This document shows positions 9,739 through 21,422 of a stretch of 64,000 nt of DNA, in pieces. The DNA lies in assembly GCF_005222755.1 (NCBI RefSeq), contig NZ_STGD01000009.1, forward strand, positions 62,001-126,000, written 5' to 3'. Position 1 is the stretch's first letter. Each line of letters starts with the position of its first letter. This DNA is from Roseomonas sp. HF4. Its GTDB lineage: Bacteria; Pseudomonadota; Alphaproteobacteria; Acetobacterales; Acetobacteraceae. The position numbers were made by a program, and so were the translations under genes. The notes below the pieces were generated by a model that was not told the DNA's origin, did not search any database, and was given only the letters and a program-made list of their open reading frames with translations.

Positions 9739-9767
9739 TTGACGAAGAATGAACGACGCCGTATCCA
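9739..9767 (+). promoter_or_regulatory. Predicted sigma-70 promoter for the XRE regulator
   Basis: TTGACG at 9739-9744 and TATCCA at 9762-9767 are separated by exactly 17 bases, in an AT-richer patch after lnt. A transcript from here would start near 9774, leaving a leader of about 50 bases before GTG 9821. The -10 hexamer is imperfect. Confidence 0.5.
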
Positions 9768-9820
9768 GGATGCAACGCGGGGCCGCTCACACGCGACCAT
9801 TGCGTGACCAGGAGGCGACC

Positions 9821-10303
9821 GTGGACATACGGGGCGTGGAGGGCCGGATGGCGAGCGACGGGACTGCGGATCGCGCCGAGCGCGAACATCGGGCCAGCCC
9901 GATCGACGTGCATGTCGGCTCGCGGGTCCGCCTGCGCCGCACGTTGCTCGGCATGAGCCAGGAAAAGCTGGGCGAGGCGCTTGGCCTCACGTTCCAGCAG
10001 ATCCAGAAATACGAGCGTGGCGTGAACCGGATCGGGGCGAGCCGGCTTTTCGACCTCGCCCGGGTGCTGGATGTGCCGATCGGCTTCTTCTTCGACGACA
10101 TGTCGCCGGAGCTCGGCGGCAACAACGCGACCCGGTCCCGTGCCGCCGCCTTCGGCTTCGCCGAGGGCCAGGACGGCTTCGAGGACGACACGCTCCATCG
10201 CCGGGAGACGCTGGAACTCGTGCGGGCCTACTACCGCATCACCGACCCTTCGGTGCGCAAGCGCGTCTTCGACCTGATCAAGACCCTTTCGCCGGGCGAA
10301 TGA
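9821..10303 (+). CDS. XRE-family helix-turn-helix transcriptional regulator
   Basis: A 160-residue cytoplasmic regulator. An N-terminal HTH_3 domain (about residues 25-85) includes VGSRVRLRRTLLGMSQ and FQQIQKYERGVNRIGASRL, followed by an acidic linker and a short helical C-terminus. Close relatives are widespread in Rhodospirillales and Rhizobiales, usually near lnt or metK; the targets are not known to me. I chose GTG 9821 because AGGAGG lies 5 nt upstream and the earlier ATG at 9749 falls inside a good promoter. If 9749 were used, the protein would have 184 residues. Confidence 0.85.
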   Translation: MDIRGVEGRMASDGTADRAEREHRASPIDVHVGSRVRLRRTLLGMSQEKLGEALGLTFQQIQKYERGVNRIGASRLFDLARVLDVPIGFFFDDMSPELGGNNATRSRAAAFGFAEGQDGFEDDTLHRRETLELVRAYYRITDPSVRKRVFDLIKTLSPGE

Positions 10304-10453
10304 ACCGCGCGGCGCCGTGCCGTGGCGGTCGCGCCCGGCCGGCGCATGCCTCGGCCTGAAGAAGGCGACGCGTGGAACCTCCCGCACACGGGACGCCCAG
10401 GCCCCCTTTCCCCGGCACCCGCTGCCACACATGCAGGCATCCCCGCCTGATGC

Positions 10454-10504
10454 CAGGGAAGGTCGAGGGCGGAACTCGGGGGGAGAAATTCCCCTCTCCC
10501 CGCG
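10454..10504. repeat. Half copy of palindromic repeat B (in 10304-10552)
   Basis: The gap between the XRE gene and the leftward exported-protein gene holds one arm of repeat B: a GGGAAGGT lead followed by a hairpin around GGGGAGAAATTCCCCTCTCCCC. The rest of the gap shows no gene. Location near the 3' ends of two convergent genes fits a terminator-like role. Confidence 0.5.
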
Positions 10505-10552
10505 CCCGTTGTTAGCAAACGCAATCCGGTTCACATCTCCGGCCTGCGGGCC

Positions 10553-11080
10553 TCACACGCCGCGCGCGCAGTGCAGCAGGACCGCGGGTTGCCCGCGGGT
10601 GACCTGAAGATCGATCTCGTCCGGGCGGGACCAGCCATAGGACCGGGCGCCGGTGCCGGGGTCCTGCCCGCGTTCCTGGGCGGGGCCGAATTGCCGCTCG
10701 AGCCGCGCACGCAGCGCGTCCGCCTGGCCTTCCTCGACGCGCGCCGAGACGCAGACGAGCCCGCCATTGCGCCCGTCAAACGCGAAGGCGACGGTCATCT
10801 GCAACCCAGCCGTGCGGAACTGCCCCGACGCCCGGTATTCCATGCGGGCGCTCGGCACCGGACGCCGTTCGCCCACCGGCAGGGCGCGCACGGCGCCGCG
10901 GGATGCGGCGATCACCTGCTGCTGGGTCATGCCCCAGCGCGTGTATTCCCAATGCGCTGCGGCCGGCGAGGCCGGCAGGCCGGCCATCACCACGACGGCG
11001 GCCACCAGCCAAGCCCGCACGCCAGCCAGCCGTGCGAACGGGCCGGCAGCGGCCGGAAGCGGGCACGGCGCCCGCCTCAT
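10553..11080 (-). CDS. Exported protein of unknown function
   Basis: A 175-residue protein with a signal peptide ([20 protein letters not shown], cleavage after the AAA before HWEY) and a small mature domain with two cysteines. The mature start [18 protein letters not shown] suggests a domain with a WGM(S/T) helix opening, seen in several uncharacterised periplasmic proteins. I cannot assign a function. ATG 11080 is used because it gives a normal signal peptide; the open frame continues far upstream only as a shadow of secA. It faces away from the carbonic-anhydrase-like gene across about 140 bases. Confidence 0.65.
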   Translation of the reverse strand: MRRAPCPLPAAAGPFARLAGVRAWLVAAVVVMAGLPASPAAAHWEYTRWGMTQQQVIAASRGAVRALPVGERRPVPSARMEYRASGQFRTAGLQMTVAFAFDGRNGGLVCVSARVEEGQADALRARLERQFGPAQERGQDPGTGARSYGWSRPDEIDLQVTRGQPAVLLHCARGV

Positions 11081-11221
11081 GCCGCCGTGCGCCCCTGCCG
11101 AGCCGGGGCTGGGCGGTAGCATTTCGGTTGCCTTTTCCGGCCAGACTGGCGGCGCCCCCCCCGGCCCTGCCGCCGGCCACCTCCATCCGGATGCCGCCGG
11201 GGGGCCGAGGAGACGGACCGC

Positions 11222-11794
11222 ATGACCGACCCGATGGCCCAGGCGCCGCACGCCCCGGGGGGCGCCCCATGCCGATGCTGCCCGCCCCGCCCCGGGATGG
11301 CAGGGCGCCGCGCGGCCTTCGGGCTGATCGCGGCCGGCCTCGGCCTGGTGGCAGGGCCGCGTGGCGCCGGCGCGGCAAGCGGGCGGTACGAGGCGATGCT
11401 GCTGAACTGCATCGACCCGCGCTTCACCACCCACGGCCTGTTCCACATGGCCGAGATCGGCCTGCGCGACCGGTACAGCCAGTTCGTGGTGGCGGGCGGG
11501 CCGATCGGTGCCGTGCATCCGCATTTCGCGGCCTGGCACGACACCTTCTGGCAGAACCTCGCGGTGTCGGTGCAGCTTCACGCGATCCGCCGCGTCGTGG
11601 CCGTCACGCATCGCGACTGCGGCGCGGCGCGGATCGCGCTGGGCGAAGCGGCGGTCGCCACCCGGGCGGCGGAGACCGCCGCCCATGCCGGGGTGCTGCG
11701 CGCCTTCCGCGCCGCGGTCGGCGAACGCCAGCCGGGGCTGGAGGTCGTCGCCGGCGTCATGGACCTCGACGGCAGCGTCGAACGGGTGGGCTGA
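11222..11794 (+). CDS. Beta-carbonic-anhydrase-like protein with possible Tat leader
   Basis: A 190-residue protein with the four zinc-ligand positions of beta-class carbonic anhydrases: C63 and D65 in NCIDPR, and H130 and C133 in [10 protein letters not shown]67 completes the usual Asp-Arg dyad. Residues 28-52 ([18 protein letters not shown] onward) look like a twin-arginine signal with a long cysteine-rich n-region. SD GAGGAGA supports ATG 11222; ATG 11297 directly before the RR is the alternative. The protein is shorter than classical beta enzymes (about 200-220), so CO2 hydration is likely but not certain. Export would put it in the periplasm. Confidence 0.65.
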   Translation: MTDPMAQAPHAPGGAPCRCCPPRPGMAGRRAAFGLIAAGLGLVAGPRGAGAASGRYEAMLLNCIDPRFTTHGLFHMAEIGLRDRYSQFVVAGGPIGAVHPHFAAWHDTFWQNLAVSVQLHAIRRVVAVTHRDCGAARIALGEAAVATRAAETAAHAGVLRAFRAAVGERQPGLEVVAGVMDLDGSVERVG

Positions 11795-11829
11795 CCGCGC
11801 GGCGCGGGTGCGGCGCCGGCCCCGCAGGA

Positions 11830-14574
<2,745 letters not shown>

Positions 14575-14784
14575 GAGGGGCGTCGGTCTCCGGCGGGGCG
14601 GCCGGCACCATGGCACGGTCGCGAACGGAACGCGCCGCGGCAGGCCGGACCGGTGCGGTCGGGTCGCGGGTCGCGGCGCGGCCCCGGCAGAGATAGGGGG
14701 CAGGGCGGGGCGGGTCAACGCCGGGCGCCTTGTGGGGCCGTGACGCTTCCGCCATCTTCCCGGCGTCCCCGGAACCGAGATCGC

Positions 14785-15714
14785 ATGACCCAGCGCCACC
14801 GCCCCGCTTTCCCCCTTTGCGCGGGCCTCGCGCTTGCCCTGCTGCTGGCCGCCGCGACGGCCTCGGCCCAGGCGCCGGTGCCCGCCACGCCGCCCGGGGA
14901 CCCCGTGGTGGCGCGGGTGGACGGGGAGCCGATCCTGCTCTCGGACCTGGCCGCCGCGGCGCAGGACCTGCCGGAGGAATTGCGCGGCGCGCCGCCCCAG
15001 ATGCTCTATCCCCTGCTGCTCGACCAGATGATCGCCGGGCGTTCCATCGCCGCCGCCGCCCGCCGCGCCGGCCTCGACCGGGACGAGGAGGTGCGCGCCC
15101 GCATCCGCCGTGCCGAGGAACAGGAACTGCAGCAGGCCTGGCTGTCGCGCGAGATCGCCGGCCGCGTCACGACCGAGGCCGTGCGTGCCCGCTACGAGAG
15201 CGAGATCGCCGGCCGCCCGGCCGAGGAGGAGGTGCGCGCCCGCCACATCCTGGTGCCGACCGAGGCCGAGGCGCGCACGGCACTGGCCGAGATCCGCGGC
15301 GGCGCCGACTTCACGGCGGTCGCGCAGCGCCTGTCGACCGGCCCCGGGGCGCGGGAGGGCGGCGACCTCGGCTTCTTCCGCCGCGGCGACATGGTGCCCG
15401 AATTCGCCAATGCCGCCTTCGCACTCCAGGCCGGCCAGGTGAGCGAGGCGCCGGTCCGCAGCCCTTTCGGCTGGCATCTCATCAAGGTCGAGGAACGCCG
15501 CAGCGCTGCCGCGCCCGCCTTCGACGACGTGGCCGAGGCGCTTCGCCAGCAACTGCTGCAGACCGAGGTGCAGGCCGCCGTCGAGCGCGCCCGCAGCGCC
15601 GCCCGGATCGAGCGCTTCAACCTCGACGGCACCGCCCCCCGCCCGACCGACCAGGCCGAGCCGCCCGCCCCCGCCGCGCCCGCCGCCCGCCCGGGCGGCC
15701 CGATCCGGCGCTGA
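14785..15714 (+). CDS. Parvulin-type peptidyl-prolyl cis-trans isomerase (exported)
   Basis: A 309-residue periplasmic foldase of the PrsA/SurA/PpiC type. The signal peptide is [16 protein letters not shown] SurA-N-like helical region (about 45-140) precedes one PpiC rotamase domain (about 150-245), with [29 protein letters not shown] and [12 protein letters not shown]. The tail is Pro/Ala-rich. Position between secA (divergent) and argJ (34 bases downstream) is conserved in alphaproteobacteria and fits a helper for secreted proteins. ATG 14785 gives a clean signal peptide; the open frame continues far upstream as antisense to secA. Confidence 0.92.
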   Translation: MTQRHRPAFPLCAGLALALLLAAATASAQAPVPATPPGDPVVARVDGEPILLSDLAAAAQDLPEELRGAPPQMLYPLLLDQMIAGRSIAAAARRAGLDRDEEVRARIRRAEEQELQQAWLSREIAGRVTTEAVRARYESEIAGRPAEEEVRARHILVPTEAEARTALAEIRGGADFTAVAQRLSTGPGAREGGDLGFFRRGDMVPEFANAAFALQAGQVSEAPVRSPFGWHLIKVEERRSAAAPAFDDVAEALRQQLLQTEVQAAVERARSAARIERFNLDGTAPRPTDQAEPPAPAAPAARPGGPIRR

Positions 15715-15748
15715 GTTCGACCCTTCCAGGACACCACGAGGACACGCC

Positions 15749-16987
15749 ATGGCCGGACAGGCCCATCCCGTCTCTCCCCTCGCGCTGCCGATGCCCGAGA
15801 TGCCGCCCGTGCCGGGCGTGCGCGTGGCCACCGGCATGGCCGAGATCCGCTACCGCGCGCGCGAGGACGTCATGGCCATGGCCTTCCCGGCCGGCACGAC
15901 GGCGGCGGGCGTCTTCACGAAGAACCGCTGCCCGGGCGCGCCGGTCGAATGGTCGCGCGCGGCGCTGAAGGGCGGCAAGGCGCGCGGCCTGGTCGTCACC
16001 TCGGGCAATTCCAACGTCTTCACCGGCAAGGCGGGCCGCGAGACCTGCGCCAGGACCGCCGAGGCGGCGGCCGCGATCCTGGGCTGCAAGCCGCGCGAGG
16101 TCTTCCTGGCCTCGACCGGCGTGATCGGGGAACGCCTGCCGACCGAGAAGCTGGTCGGCGCCCTGCCGGCCGTCTTCGGCGCCGTCGCGGAATCGGGCTT
16201 CGGCCCCGCCGCCCGCGCCATCATGACCACCGACACCTTCCCCAAGGCGGCCACGCGCACCGCGCGCATCGGGGAGACGACCGTCACCATCGCCGGCATC
16301 GCCAAGGGGTCGGGCATGATCGCGCCCGACATGGCGACGATGCTCTCCTTCCTCGCGACCGACGCGAAGATCCCGGCGCCGGCGTTGCAGGCGCTGCTCA
16401 AGAAGGGTTGCGACCGGTCCTTCAACTGCATCACGGTCGATAGCGACACCTCGACCTCCGACACCGTCATGCTGTTCGCGACGGGTGTCGCGAAGCATCC
16501 GCGCGTGCCGGCCGAGGGCGGGCCCGTGCTGAAGGACTTCGCGCGCGCGCTGAACGGGGTGCTGATGGACCTGGCGCTGATGGTCGCGCGCGACGGGGAG
16601 GGGGCGCAGAAGCTCATCCGCATCGACGTGACCGGCGCCACCACGGCGCGCTCGGCACACCGCATCGGCATGTGCATCGCGAATTCCCCGCTGGTGAAGA
16701 CCGCCATCGCCGGGGAGGACGCGAACTGGGGTCGCATCGTCATGGCGGTCGGCAAGTCGGGCGAGCCGGCGGATCGCGACACGCTCTCGATCGCGGTCGG
16801 CGGCACCTGGATGGCGAAGGACGGCGGCGTGGTCGACGGCTACGACGAGACGCCGGTCGTGGCCCACATGAAGGGCCGCGAGGTCGAGATCACGGTCGAC
16901 ATCGGGCTCGGGCGCGGCAAGGCCACGGTGTGGACCTGCGACCTGACGCACGGGTACATCGACATCAACGGGTCGTATCGGAGCTAG
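15749..16987 (+). CDS. argJ: Bifunctional ornithine acetyltransferase / N-acetylglutamate synthase ArgJ
   Basis: A 412-residue arginine-biosynthesis enzyme recycling the acetyl group from N-acetylornithine to glutamate. The autocleavage site is in [16 protein letters not shown], where the Thr of MATML becomes the N-terminal nucleophile of the beta chain. The N-terminal region has [13 protein letters not shown] and the C-terminus ends DINGSYRS, both typical. Whether it also makes N-acetylglutamate from acetyl-CoA cannot be told from sequence. Confidence 0.96.
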   Translation: MAGQAHPVSPLALPMPEMPPVPGVRVATGMAEIRYRAREDVMAMAFPAGTTAAGVFTKNRCPGAPVEWSRAALKGGKARGLVVTSGNSNVFTGKAGRETCARTAEAAAAILGCKPREVFLASTGVIGERLPTEKLVGALPAVFGAVAESGFGPAARAIMTTDTFPKAATRTARIGETTVTIAGIAKGSGMIAPDMATMLSFLATDAKIPAPALQALLKKGCDRSFNCITVDSDTSTSDTVMLFATGVAKHPRVPAEGGPVLKDFARALNGVLMDLALMVARDGEGAQKLIRIDVTGATTARSAHRIGMCIANSPLVKTAIAGEDANWGRIVMAVGKSGEPADRDTLSIAVGGTWMAKDGGVVDGYDETPVVAHMKGREVEITVDIGLGRGKATVWTCDLTHGYIDINGSYRS

Positions 16988-17006
16988 TGCGGGCACGGGC
17001 GGTAAC

Positions 17007-17159
17007 GGGGAGGGCGCCGCCCTCCCCGGACCCCACCCGCCAAAGGCCGAAAGGCCTTTGGAAACCGATACTCGGCCACCTGCAACGCTCGCCCAAGTCC
17101 CGGGTTCCAAGGGCCTTTCGGCCCTTGGTGGGGGGAGGTCCGGAGGGGGGCAAGGCCCC
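17007..17159. repeat. Palindromic intergenic repeat A, copy 2
   Basis: About 150 bases after argJ repeat the layout of 7946-8106: an outer hairpin (GGGGAGGGCGCCGCCCTCCCC), an inner GGCCGAAAGGCC hairpin, a variable centre, then GGGCCTTTCGGCCC and a closing GC arm. The conserved arms and variable centre match copy 1. Confidence 0.75.
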
Positions 17160-17174
17160 GCTCCGGGGCGCTGC

Positions 17175-18347
17175 GTGACGAACGTCCCGGGCGCCATCGC
17201 CCTGCTCGCCTCCCTCGCCTGGCTCGCCGGCATCCTCTGGTTCCTCCGCCACTTCCGCCCGCCCGCCGTCGCCGTCGAAGGCTGCGTCTCCCTGCTGCTG
17301 GCCGTGACCGGCCGCACCGCGGGGCTGCCGCCGCTGTTCGACGCCCTGGCGCGCCAGACGCTGCGGCCGCGGCGCCTGCTGGTCGCGGTCGAATCCGAGG
17401 CCGACCCCGCCGCGGCGCAGGTGCGGGAACTCGCGCCGCGGCTGCCCTTCCCGGTCGAGATCCTGGTCGCCGGCGTGGACGACACGCGCAGCCAGAAGGC
17501 CACGAACATGATCGCGGCCCTGGCGCGCGTGGATGCCGGGGACGACGCGCTCGTGCTGCTCGACGCCGATATCCTGCCGCAGGACACTTGGCTGTCCTGG
17601 CTCGCGACGCCGGCGCTGAACGGCACGGCGGACCTCGTGACCGGCTATCGCTGGCATGCGCTGGACGGCGCGGGGCCGGGGCGGCACGTCGTCGCCTGGC
17701 TGGATCGTGCGCTTGCACTCGGGCCGCGCTTCGTGGCGACCGGGCTGGTCTGGGGCGGCTCGGTCGCGGTCTCGCGCGGGGCACTCGCGCGCATGGACCT
17801 TCCCGATGCGTTGGCGCGCACCTTCTCGACCGATGGCGCGATCAGCCGGCGCGCGCGCGCGCTTGGCCTGCGGGTACTGACCCGCCGCGCCGTGCTGGTG
17901 CCGACACCCCCCGAGGGCGGCGACCGGGAGGCGATCGCCTTCAAGAAGCGGCAGTTGCAGATCGTGCGCGTCTACGTCCCGCGGCTCTGGTGGCTGCTCG
18001 GCGGCGTGCTTGCGGCCGAGGCGCTGGCCCTGCCGCTGCTGCTGCTGGCGCTGGCCGGCGACGCCGCTGCGGGGTGGTGGCTGGCGCCGCTGGCCGCCCT
18101 CGGCGCGGCGCGTGCGGCGCTGCAGGACCGCGTGACGCGCGCCGTCGGCATCCGCGAGGGCTTCGCGGCGCGCACGTTGCAACTCGCGCTCGGCGCCGCG
18201 GTGCCGCTGACGGCGCCGCTCGTGCTGCTGCTGTTCACGCTGAGCGCGCGCACGCGCGTCATCCGCTGGCGCCACGTGGAATACGAGGTGCTGGGGCCGG
18301 AGCAGGTGCGCGTGTTGCGCCGCCACGCGCCGGGCGCCGCGGCGTGA
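17175..18347 (+). CDS. Membrane glycosyltransferase family 2 (HpnI/ceramide-glucosyltransferase-like)
   Basis: A 390-residue GT2 enzyme with an N-terminal membrane helix (IALLASLAWLAGILWFLRHF) and C-terminal membrane segments (about 275-360). The catalytic pattern has LLDADILPQDTWL (the D-A-D), TFSTDGAISRRA and KKRQLQIVRVY in the place of the processive QxxRW. This matches the ceramide glucosyltransferase/HpnI group, which glycosylates lipids such as hopanoid or sphingoid acceptors. The start is GTG 17175, after repeat A. It overlaps the downstream methyltransferase as GTGA. Confidence 0.75.
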   Translation: MTNVPGAIALLASLAWLAGILWFLRHFRPPAVAVEGCVSLLLAVTGRTAGLPPLFDALARQTLRPRRLLVAVESEADPAAAQVRELAPRLPFPVEILVAGVDDTRSQKATNMIAALARVDAGDDALVLLDADILPQDTWLSWLATPALNGTADLVTGYRWHALDGAGPGRHVVAWLDRALALGPRFVATGLVWGGSVAVSRGALARMDLPDALARTFSTDGAISRRARALGLRVLTRRAVLVPTPPEGGDREAIAFKKRQLQIVRVYVPRLWWLLGGVLAAEALALPLLLLALAGDAAAGWWLAPLAALGAARAALQDRVTRAVGIREGFAARTLQLALGAAVPLTAPLVLLLFTLSARTRVIRWRHVEYEVLGPEQVRVLRRHAPGAAA

Positions 18348-19264
18348 CGCCCGGCACCTGCCCCATCACGGGGGAGGCCGCGACGCTGGTCCAGGAGATC
18401 CCGGCCGGGCTGCTGCGTGGCCTCTGGCGCCGCGGCTTCGGCGTGGAGCCGACGCCCTTGCCGGCGGGGCGCATCGGCCTCTGGCGCGCACCCTGCGGCC
18501 TTGCCTTCTTCGCCCCGGCGGCCGAGGGCGACGGCGCCTTCTACGCGGCGCTCTATGCGCGGCTCGACGCGGGCGGGCGGGTGCGCCGCGCCGGGCGAGA
18601 CCGTGCCGAGTACCCGCATGCCGCGGCGCGCATCCGGCCGGGCGACGCGGTGCTGGAGGTCGGCGCCGGCGCCGGCGCCTTCGCGCGGCTGATCCCCGGC
18701 GCACGATACACGGGCCTCGACCCCAACCCGGGCGCCCATGCCGCGCCCGAGGCCACGGTGATCGCCGAGGACCTTGCCGACCACGCGGCGCGGCACGCCG
18801 GGACATACGACGCCGCCTGCGCCTTCCAGGTCATCGAGCACGTGGCGGACCCGCTCGCGCTTGCGCGCGGGATGGGGCACGCGGTGCGGCCGGGCGGGCT
18901 GGTGATGATCGGCGCGCCGCTGTGGCCCTCCGCCATGACGACCATCCCGAACTTCGCCTTCAACGCGCCGCCGCACCACCTGTCCTGGTGGAGCGCGGGG
19001 GCCATGGCGGCGCTGGCCGCGCGCTGCGGCTGGGCGGTCGAGGAAATCCTCGCCCTGCCGCCGGTCGCAGCCCAGCCGCTGATCCACCGGATGGGGCGGC
19101 TCGCGCCCGTGAAGACGCGGCCCGGCGGACCCTTCTTCGCGCATCGCTGGACCTGGCACGCGTCGCTGGCCGTGGCGGCGCTGGCGGCGCGCGCAGCGGC
19201 CTGGCTGCCCTTCCCGCGCGACGCGGCGCCGATGTTCGTGCTGCTGGTCGCGCGCAAGCCTTGA
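18344..19264 (+). CDS. Class I SAM-dependent methyltransferase
   Basis: A 306-residue methyltransferase starting at GTG 18344, overlapping the glycosyltransferase stop. The SAM-binding motif I is VLEVGAGAGAFARL near residue 105, followed by TGLDPNPGA and the post-I region CAFQVIEHVADPLALA. The N-terminus has CPITGEAATLVQ, a small Cys-containing lead seen in Methyltransf_23 proteins of polysaccharide loci. Coupling to the GT2 gene suggests a shared glycolipid or glycan target. The acceptor is unknown. Confidence 0.82.
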   Translation: MTPGTCPITGEAATLVQEIPAGLLRGLWRRGFGVEPTPLPAGRIGLWRAPCGLAFFAPAAEGDGAFYAALYARLDAGGRVRRAGRDRAEYPHAAARIRPGDAVLEVGAGAGAFARLIPGARYTGLDPNPGAHAAPEATVIAEDLADHAARHAGTYDAACAFQVIEHVADPLALARGMGHAVRPGGLVMIGAPLWPSAMTTIPNFAFNAPPHHLSWWSAGAMAALAARCGWAVEEILALPPVAAQPLIHRMGRLAPVKTRPGGPFFAHRWTWHASLAVAALAARAAAWLPFPRDAAPMFVLLVARKP

Positions 19265-19296
19265 CGCGGCCCGCGGCCCGGCCGTTCCTGGCCGCG

Positions 19297-20301
19297 ATGC
19301 CCGACTCCGCGCCCCCCTTCGCGCCGCTCGACACCGGCCGCTTCGTGCTGCGCCCGCTGCGCGCCGAGGACGCGGCGGAGCTGCACCGCCTGGTCAACGA
19401 CTGGGAGGTGGCGAAGACCCTGGCGCGCGTGCCCTTCCCCTATCCGCGCGAGCTCGCCCACGACTGGATCGCCTCGACCGCGAAGCAACTCGCGGCGGGG
19501 GAGGCCTGGCACCTCGCCATCGCGCGGCCGGAGGCCGAGGGCGGCGCGCTGCTCGGCTGCGCCGGCCTGACCGTGGATGCGGCGGCGCGCAGCGCGGAAC
19601 TCGGCTACTGGGTCGGCCGGCCGCACTGGGGCCAGGGCATCGCGCCCGAGGCGGCGGGGCGGCTGCTGCGCTGGGGGCTCGCCAATCTCGACATCGACCG
19701 CGTGACGGCCTCGGCGCTCACCGACAATGCGCGCTCGGCCGCGGTGCTGAAGCGCATCGGCTTCCACCCGGCGGGAGAGGGGATGCGCGACTTCCTGTCC
19801 CGCGGCGGCGCGATGCGGGTCCTGCGGTTCGAGGCCGGGCGCGGCGACCTCGTGCCCGCGCCGGCGCCCGCCGCGCGGGCGCCCGAGGCCGTGGCCGACG
19901 GCAAGCCCATCCTGCTGGTCGCCGCCGTCGGGCTGATCGACCCCGACAACCGCGTGCTGCTGGCGCGCCGGCCCGAGGGCAAGCCGCTCGCCGGCCTCTG
20001 GGAATTCCCCGGCGGCAAGGTGCGCCCGGGGGAGACGCCGGAACGCGCCCTGATCCGCGAATTGCGCGAGGAACTCGGCATCGACGTGACCGAGGCCTGC
20101 CTCGCGCCCTTCGCCTTCGCCTCCCATGGCTACGAGGCCTTCCACCTGCTGATGCCGCTGTTCCTCTGCCGCCGCTGGCAGGGGGAGGTGACCGGGATGG
20201 AAGGCCAGGCGCTCGCCTGGGTGCGGCCGCAGCGGCTGCGCGACTACGCGATGCCGCCGGCGGACGTGCCGCTGGTCGCGCTGCTGCGGGATTTTCTCTG
20301 A
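19297..20301 (+). CDS. GNAT acetyltransferase fused to a MutT-type Nudix hydrolase
   Basis: A 334-residue two-domain protein. Residues about 8-180 form a RimJ/RimL-type GNAT domain (FVLRPLRAEDAAELHRL, ELGYWVGRPHWGQGIAPEA, ASALTDNARSAAVLKRIGF). Residues about 200-334 are a MutT-like Nudix domain whose box is complete: G-x5-E-x7-RE-L-RE-E-LG-I, beginning GKVRPGETPERA. MutT cleans 8-oxo-dGTP from the nucleotide pool; the GNAT substrate is unknown. mutT commonly follows argJ in alphaproteobacteria, so here the GNAT appears added at its N-terminus. ATG 19297 is preferred; TTG 19261 overlaps the upstream stop and is possible. Confidence 0.9.
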   Translation: MPDSAPPFAPLDTGRFVLRPLRAEDAAELHRLVNDWEVAKTLARVPFPYPRELAHDWIASTAKQLAAGEAWHLAIARPEAEGGALLGCAGLTVDAAARSAELGYWVGRPHWGQGIAPEAAGRLLRWGLANLDIDRVTASALTDNARSAAVLKRIGFHPAGEGMRDFLSRGGAMRVLRFEAGRGDLVPAPAPAARAPEAVADGKPILLVAAVGLIDPDNRVLLARRPEGKPLAGLWEFPGGKVRPGETPERALIRELREELGIDVTEACLAPFAFASHGYEAFHLLMPLFLCRRWQGEVTGMEGQALAWVRPQRLRDYAMPPADVPLVALLRDFL

Positions 20302-20349
20302 GCGGGCTGGCCGCGATGAGGGCTTCGGATGCGAGCGGAAGGCAAGTGC

Positions 20350-20478
20350 CGGGGGGAGAAGGGAACTTCTCCCCCCGGACCCCCCACAACCTTCTTTGTC
20401 TTCTTGGCGCCCGACCTTCCAGGACCAGCGCCAAGTGACAAGGAAGGGAGGGGGCTCGGGGGAGGTTCTCCTCCCCCG
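20350..20478. repeat. Palindromic intergenic repeat B, copy 1 (full)
   Basis: About 130 bases between the GNAT-Nudix and CinA genes. The left arm is a hairpin around GGGGGGAGAAGGGAACTTCT and the right arm one around GGGGGAGGTTCTCCTCCCCC, with a core containing GGCGCC and CGCCAA. The two arms are imperfect inverted repeats of each other. Nearly identical copies lie at 44777, 55281 (inverted) and 61328 (inverted). Confidence 0.8.
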
Positions 20479-20569
20479 ACCGTCCGCCCGTCGATCGGAT
20501 GTGGGGCGCTGGCGTCCGGGCGATTGTGCGGACGCGCGACGCGCCTATCCTGGCCGCGGAGGAACCGCC

Positions 20570-21334
20570 ATGACCAACCCGACCGCCTGCCTGCTCATCA
20601 TCGGCAACGAGGTGCTGTCGGGCCGCACGCAGGACGCCAACCTGAAGTACCTCGCGACCCGCCTCGGCGAGATCGGCATCCCGCTGCGCGAGGCGCGGAT
20701 CATCCCCGACGTCCGGGACACCATCGTCGCCACCGTCAACGAGGTGCGCGCGACATACGACCACGTCTTCACCACCGGCGGCATCGGCCCGACGCATGAC
20801 GACATCACGAGCGAATGCGTCGCCGCCGCCTTCGGCGTGCCCTGGGAGCCGCATCCCGAGGCCTGGCGCCGGCTGGAATCCCACTATGCCCGCCAGGTCC
20901 CGCCCGGCGACTTCAACGCCGCGCGCCAGCGGATGGCGACGATGCCGCGCGGTGCGGCGCTGATCGACAACATCGTCTCGATCGCGCCGGGCTTCACCAT
21001 GGGCAACGTCCATGTGCTGGCCGGTGTGCCGCGGATCATGCAGGCGATGTTCGAGGCGCTGGCGCCGACGCTGAAGGGCGGCCCGCCGGTGGTCTCGGCC
21101 GCCGTCCACGCGACCGGGCTGATGGAAGGGCGGATCGCGGAGGGGCTCGCGGGCATCCAGGCGCGCTACCCGGACCTCGACATCGGGTCCTACCCCTACT
21201 ACCGCCAGGGCGGGGGCGGCGTCGCGGTGGTCGCCAAGGGCACGGAGGAAGCCGCGGTGCGCCAGGCCGCGCACGACGTGCTGGTGTTCCTGCGGGCCTG
21301 CGGCGCGCAGCCGCTGGAGGGCGAGCCGACCTGA
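20570..21334 (+). CDS. CinA N-domain protein (MoCF-type, competence/damage-inducible protein A)
   Basis: A 254-residue protein that is only the molybdopterin-binding/COG1058 domain of CinA: CLLIIGNEVLSGRTQDAN at the start, FTTGGIGPTHDDIT in the middle and LAGVPRIMQAMF later. The C-terminal NMN-deamidase (PncC) domain of full CinA (about 415 residues) is absent, as in many alphaproteobacteria. Related COG1058 domains hydrolyse ADP-ribose or FAD; the exact role here is open. GAGG sits a few bases before ATG 20570. Confidence 0.88.
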   Translation: MTNPTACLLIIGNEVLSGRTQDANLKYLATRLGEIGIPLREARIIPDVRDTIVATVNEVRATYDHVFTTGGIGPTHDDITSECVAAAFGVPWEPHPEAWRRLESHYARQVPPGDFNAARQRMATMPRGAALIDNIVSIAPGFTMGNVHVLAGVPRIMQAMFEALAPTLKGGPPVVSAAVHATGLMEGRIAEGLAGIQARYPDLDIGSYPYYRQGGGGVAVVAKGTEEAAVRQAAHDVLVFLRACGAQPLEGEPT

Positions 21335-21390
21335 CGGGCTGGCGCGGGACCCATGCCCCGCGGCGTCGGCGTCCTGCCCGGCGCCAGAGG

Positions 21391-21415
21391 CGGACGAAGG
21401 TGCAGCCTTCGTCCG
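21391..21415. terminator. Hairpin between convergent cinA-like and capsule export genes
   Basis: A perfect 10-base stem (CGGACGAAGG / CCTTCGTCCG) with loop TGCAG lies between two convergent stops. It has no T-tract on either side. The position suggests bidirectional termination or mRNA 3'-end protection. The stem resembles the GAAGGT-hairpin at the end of repeat C. Confidence 0.55.
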
Positions 21416-21422
21416 CAGGGTG

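Noticed and set aside
14575-15837. 421-codon N-terminal extension of secA
   Set aside because: Antisense to the isomerase gene. SecA begins at [11 protein letters not shown], and no SecA has such an extension.
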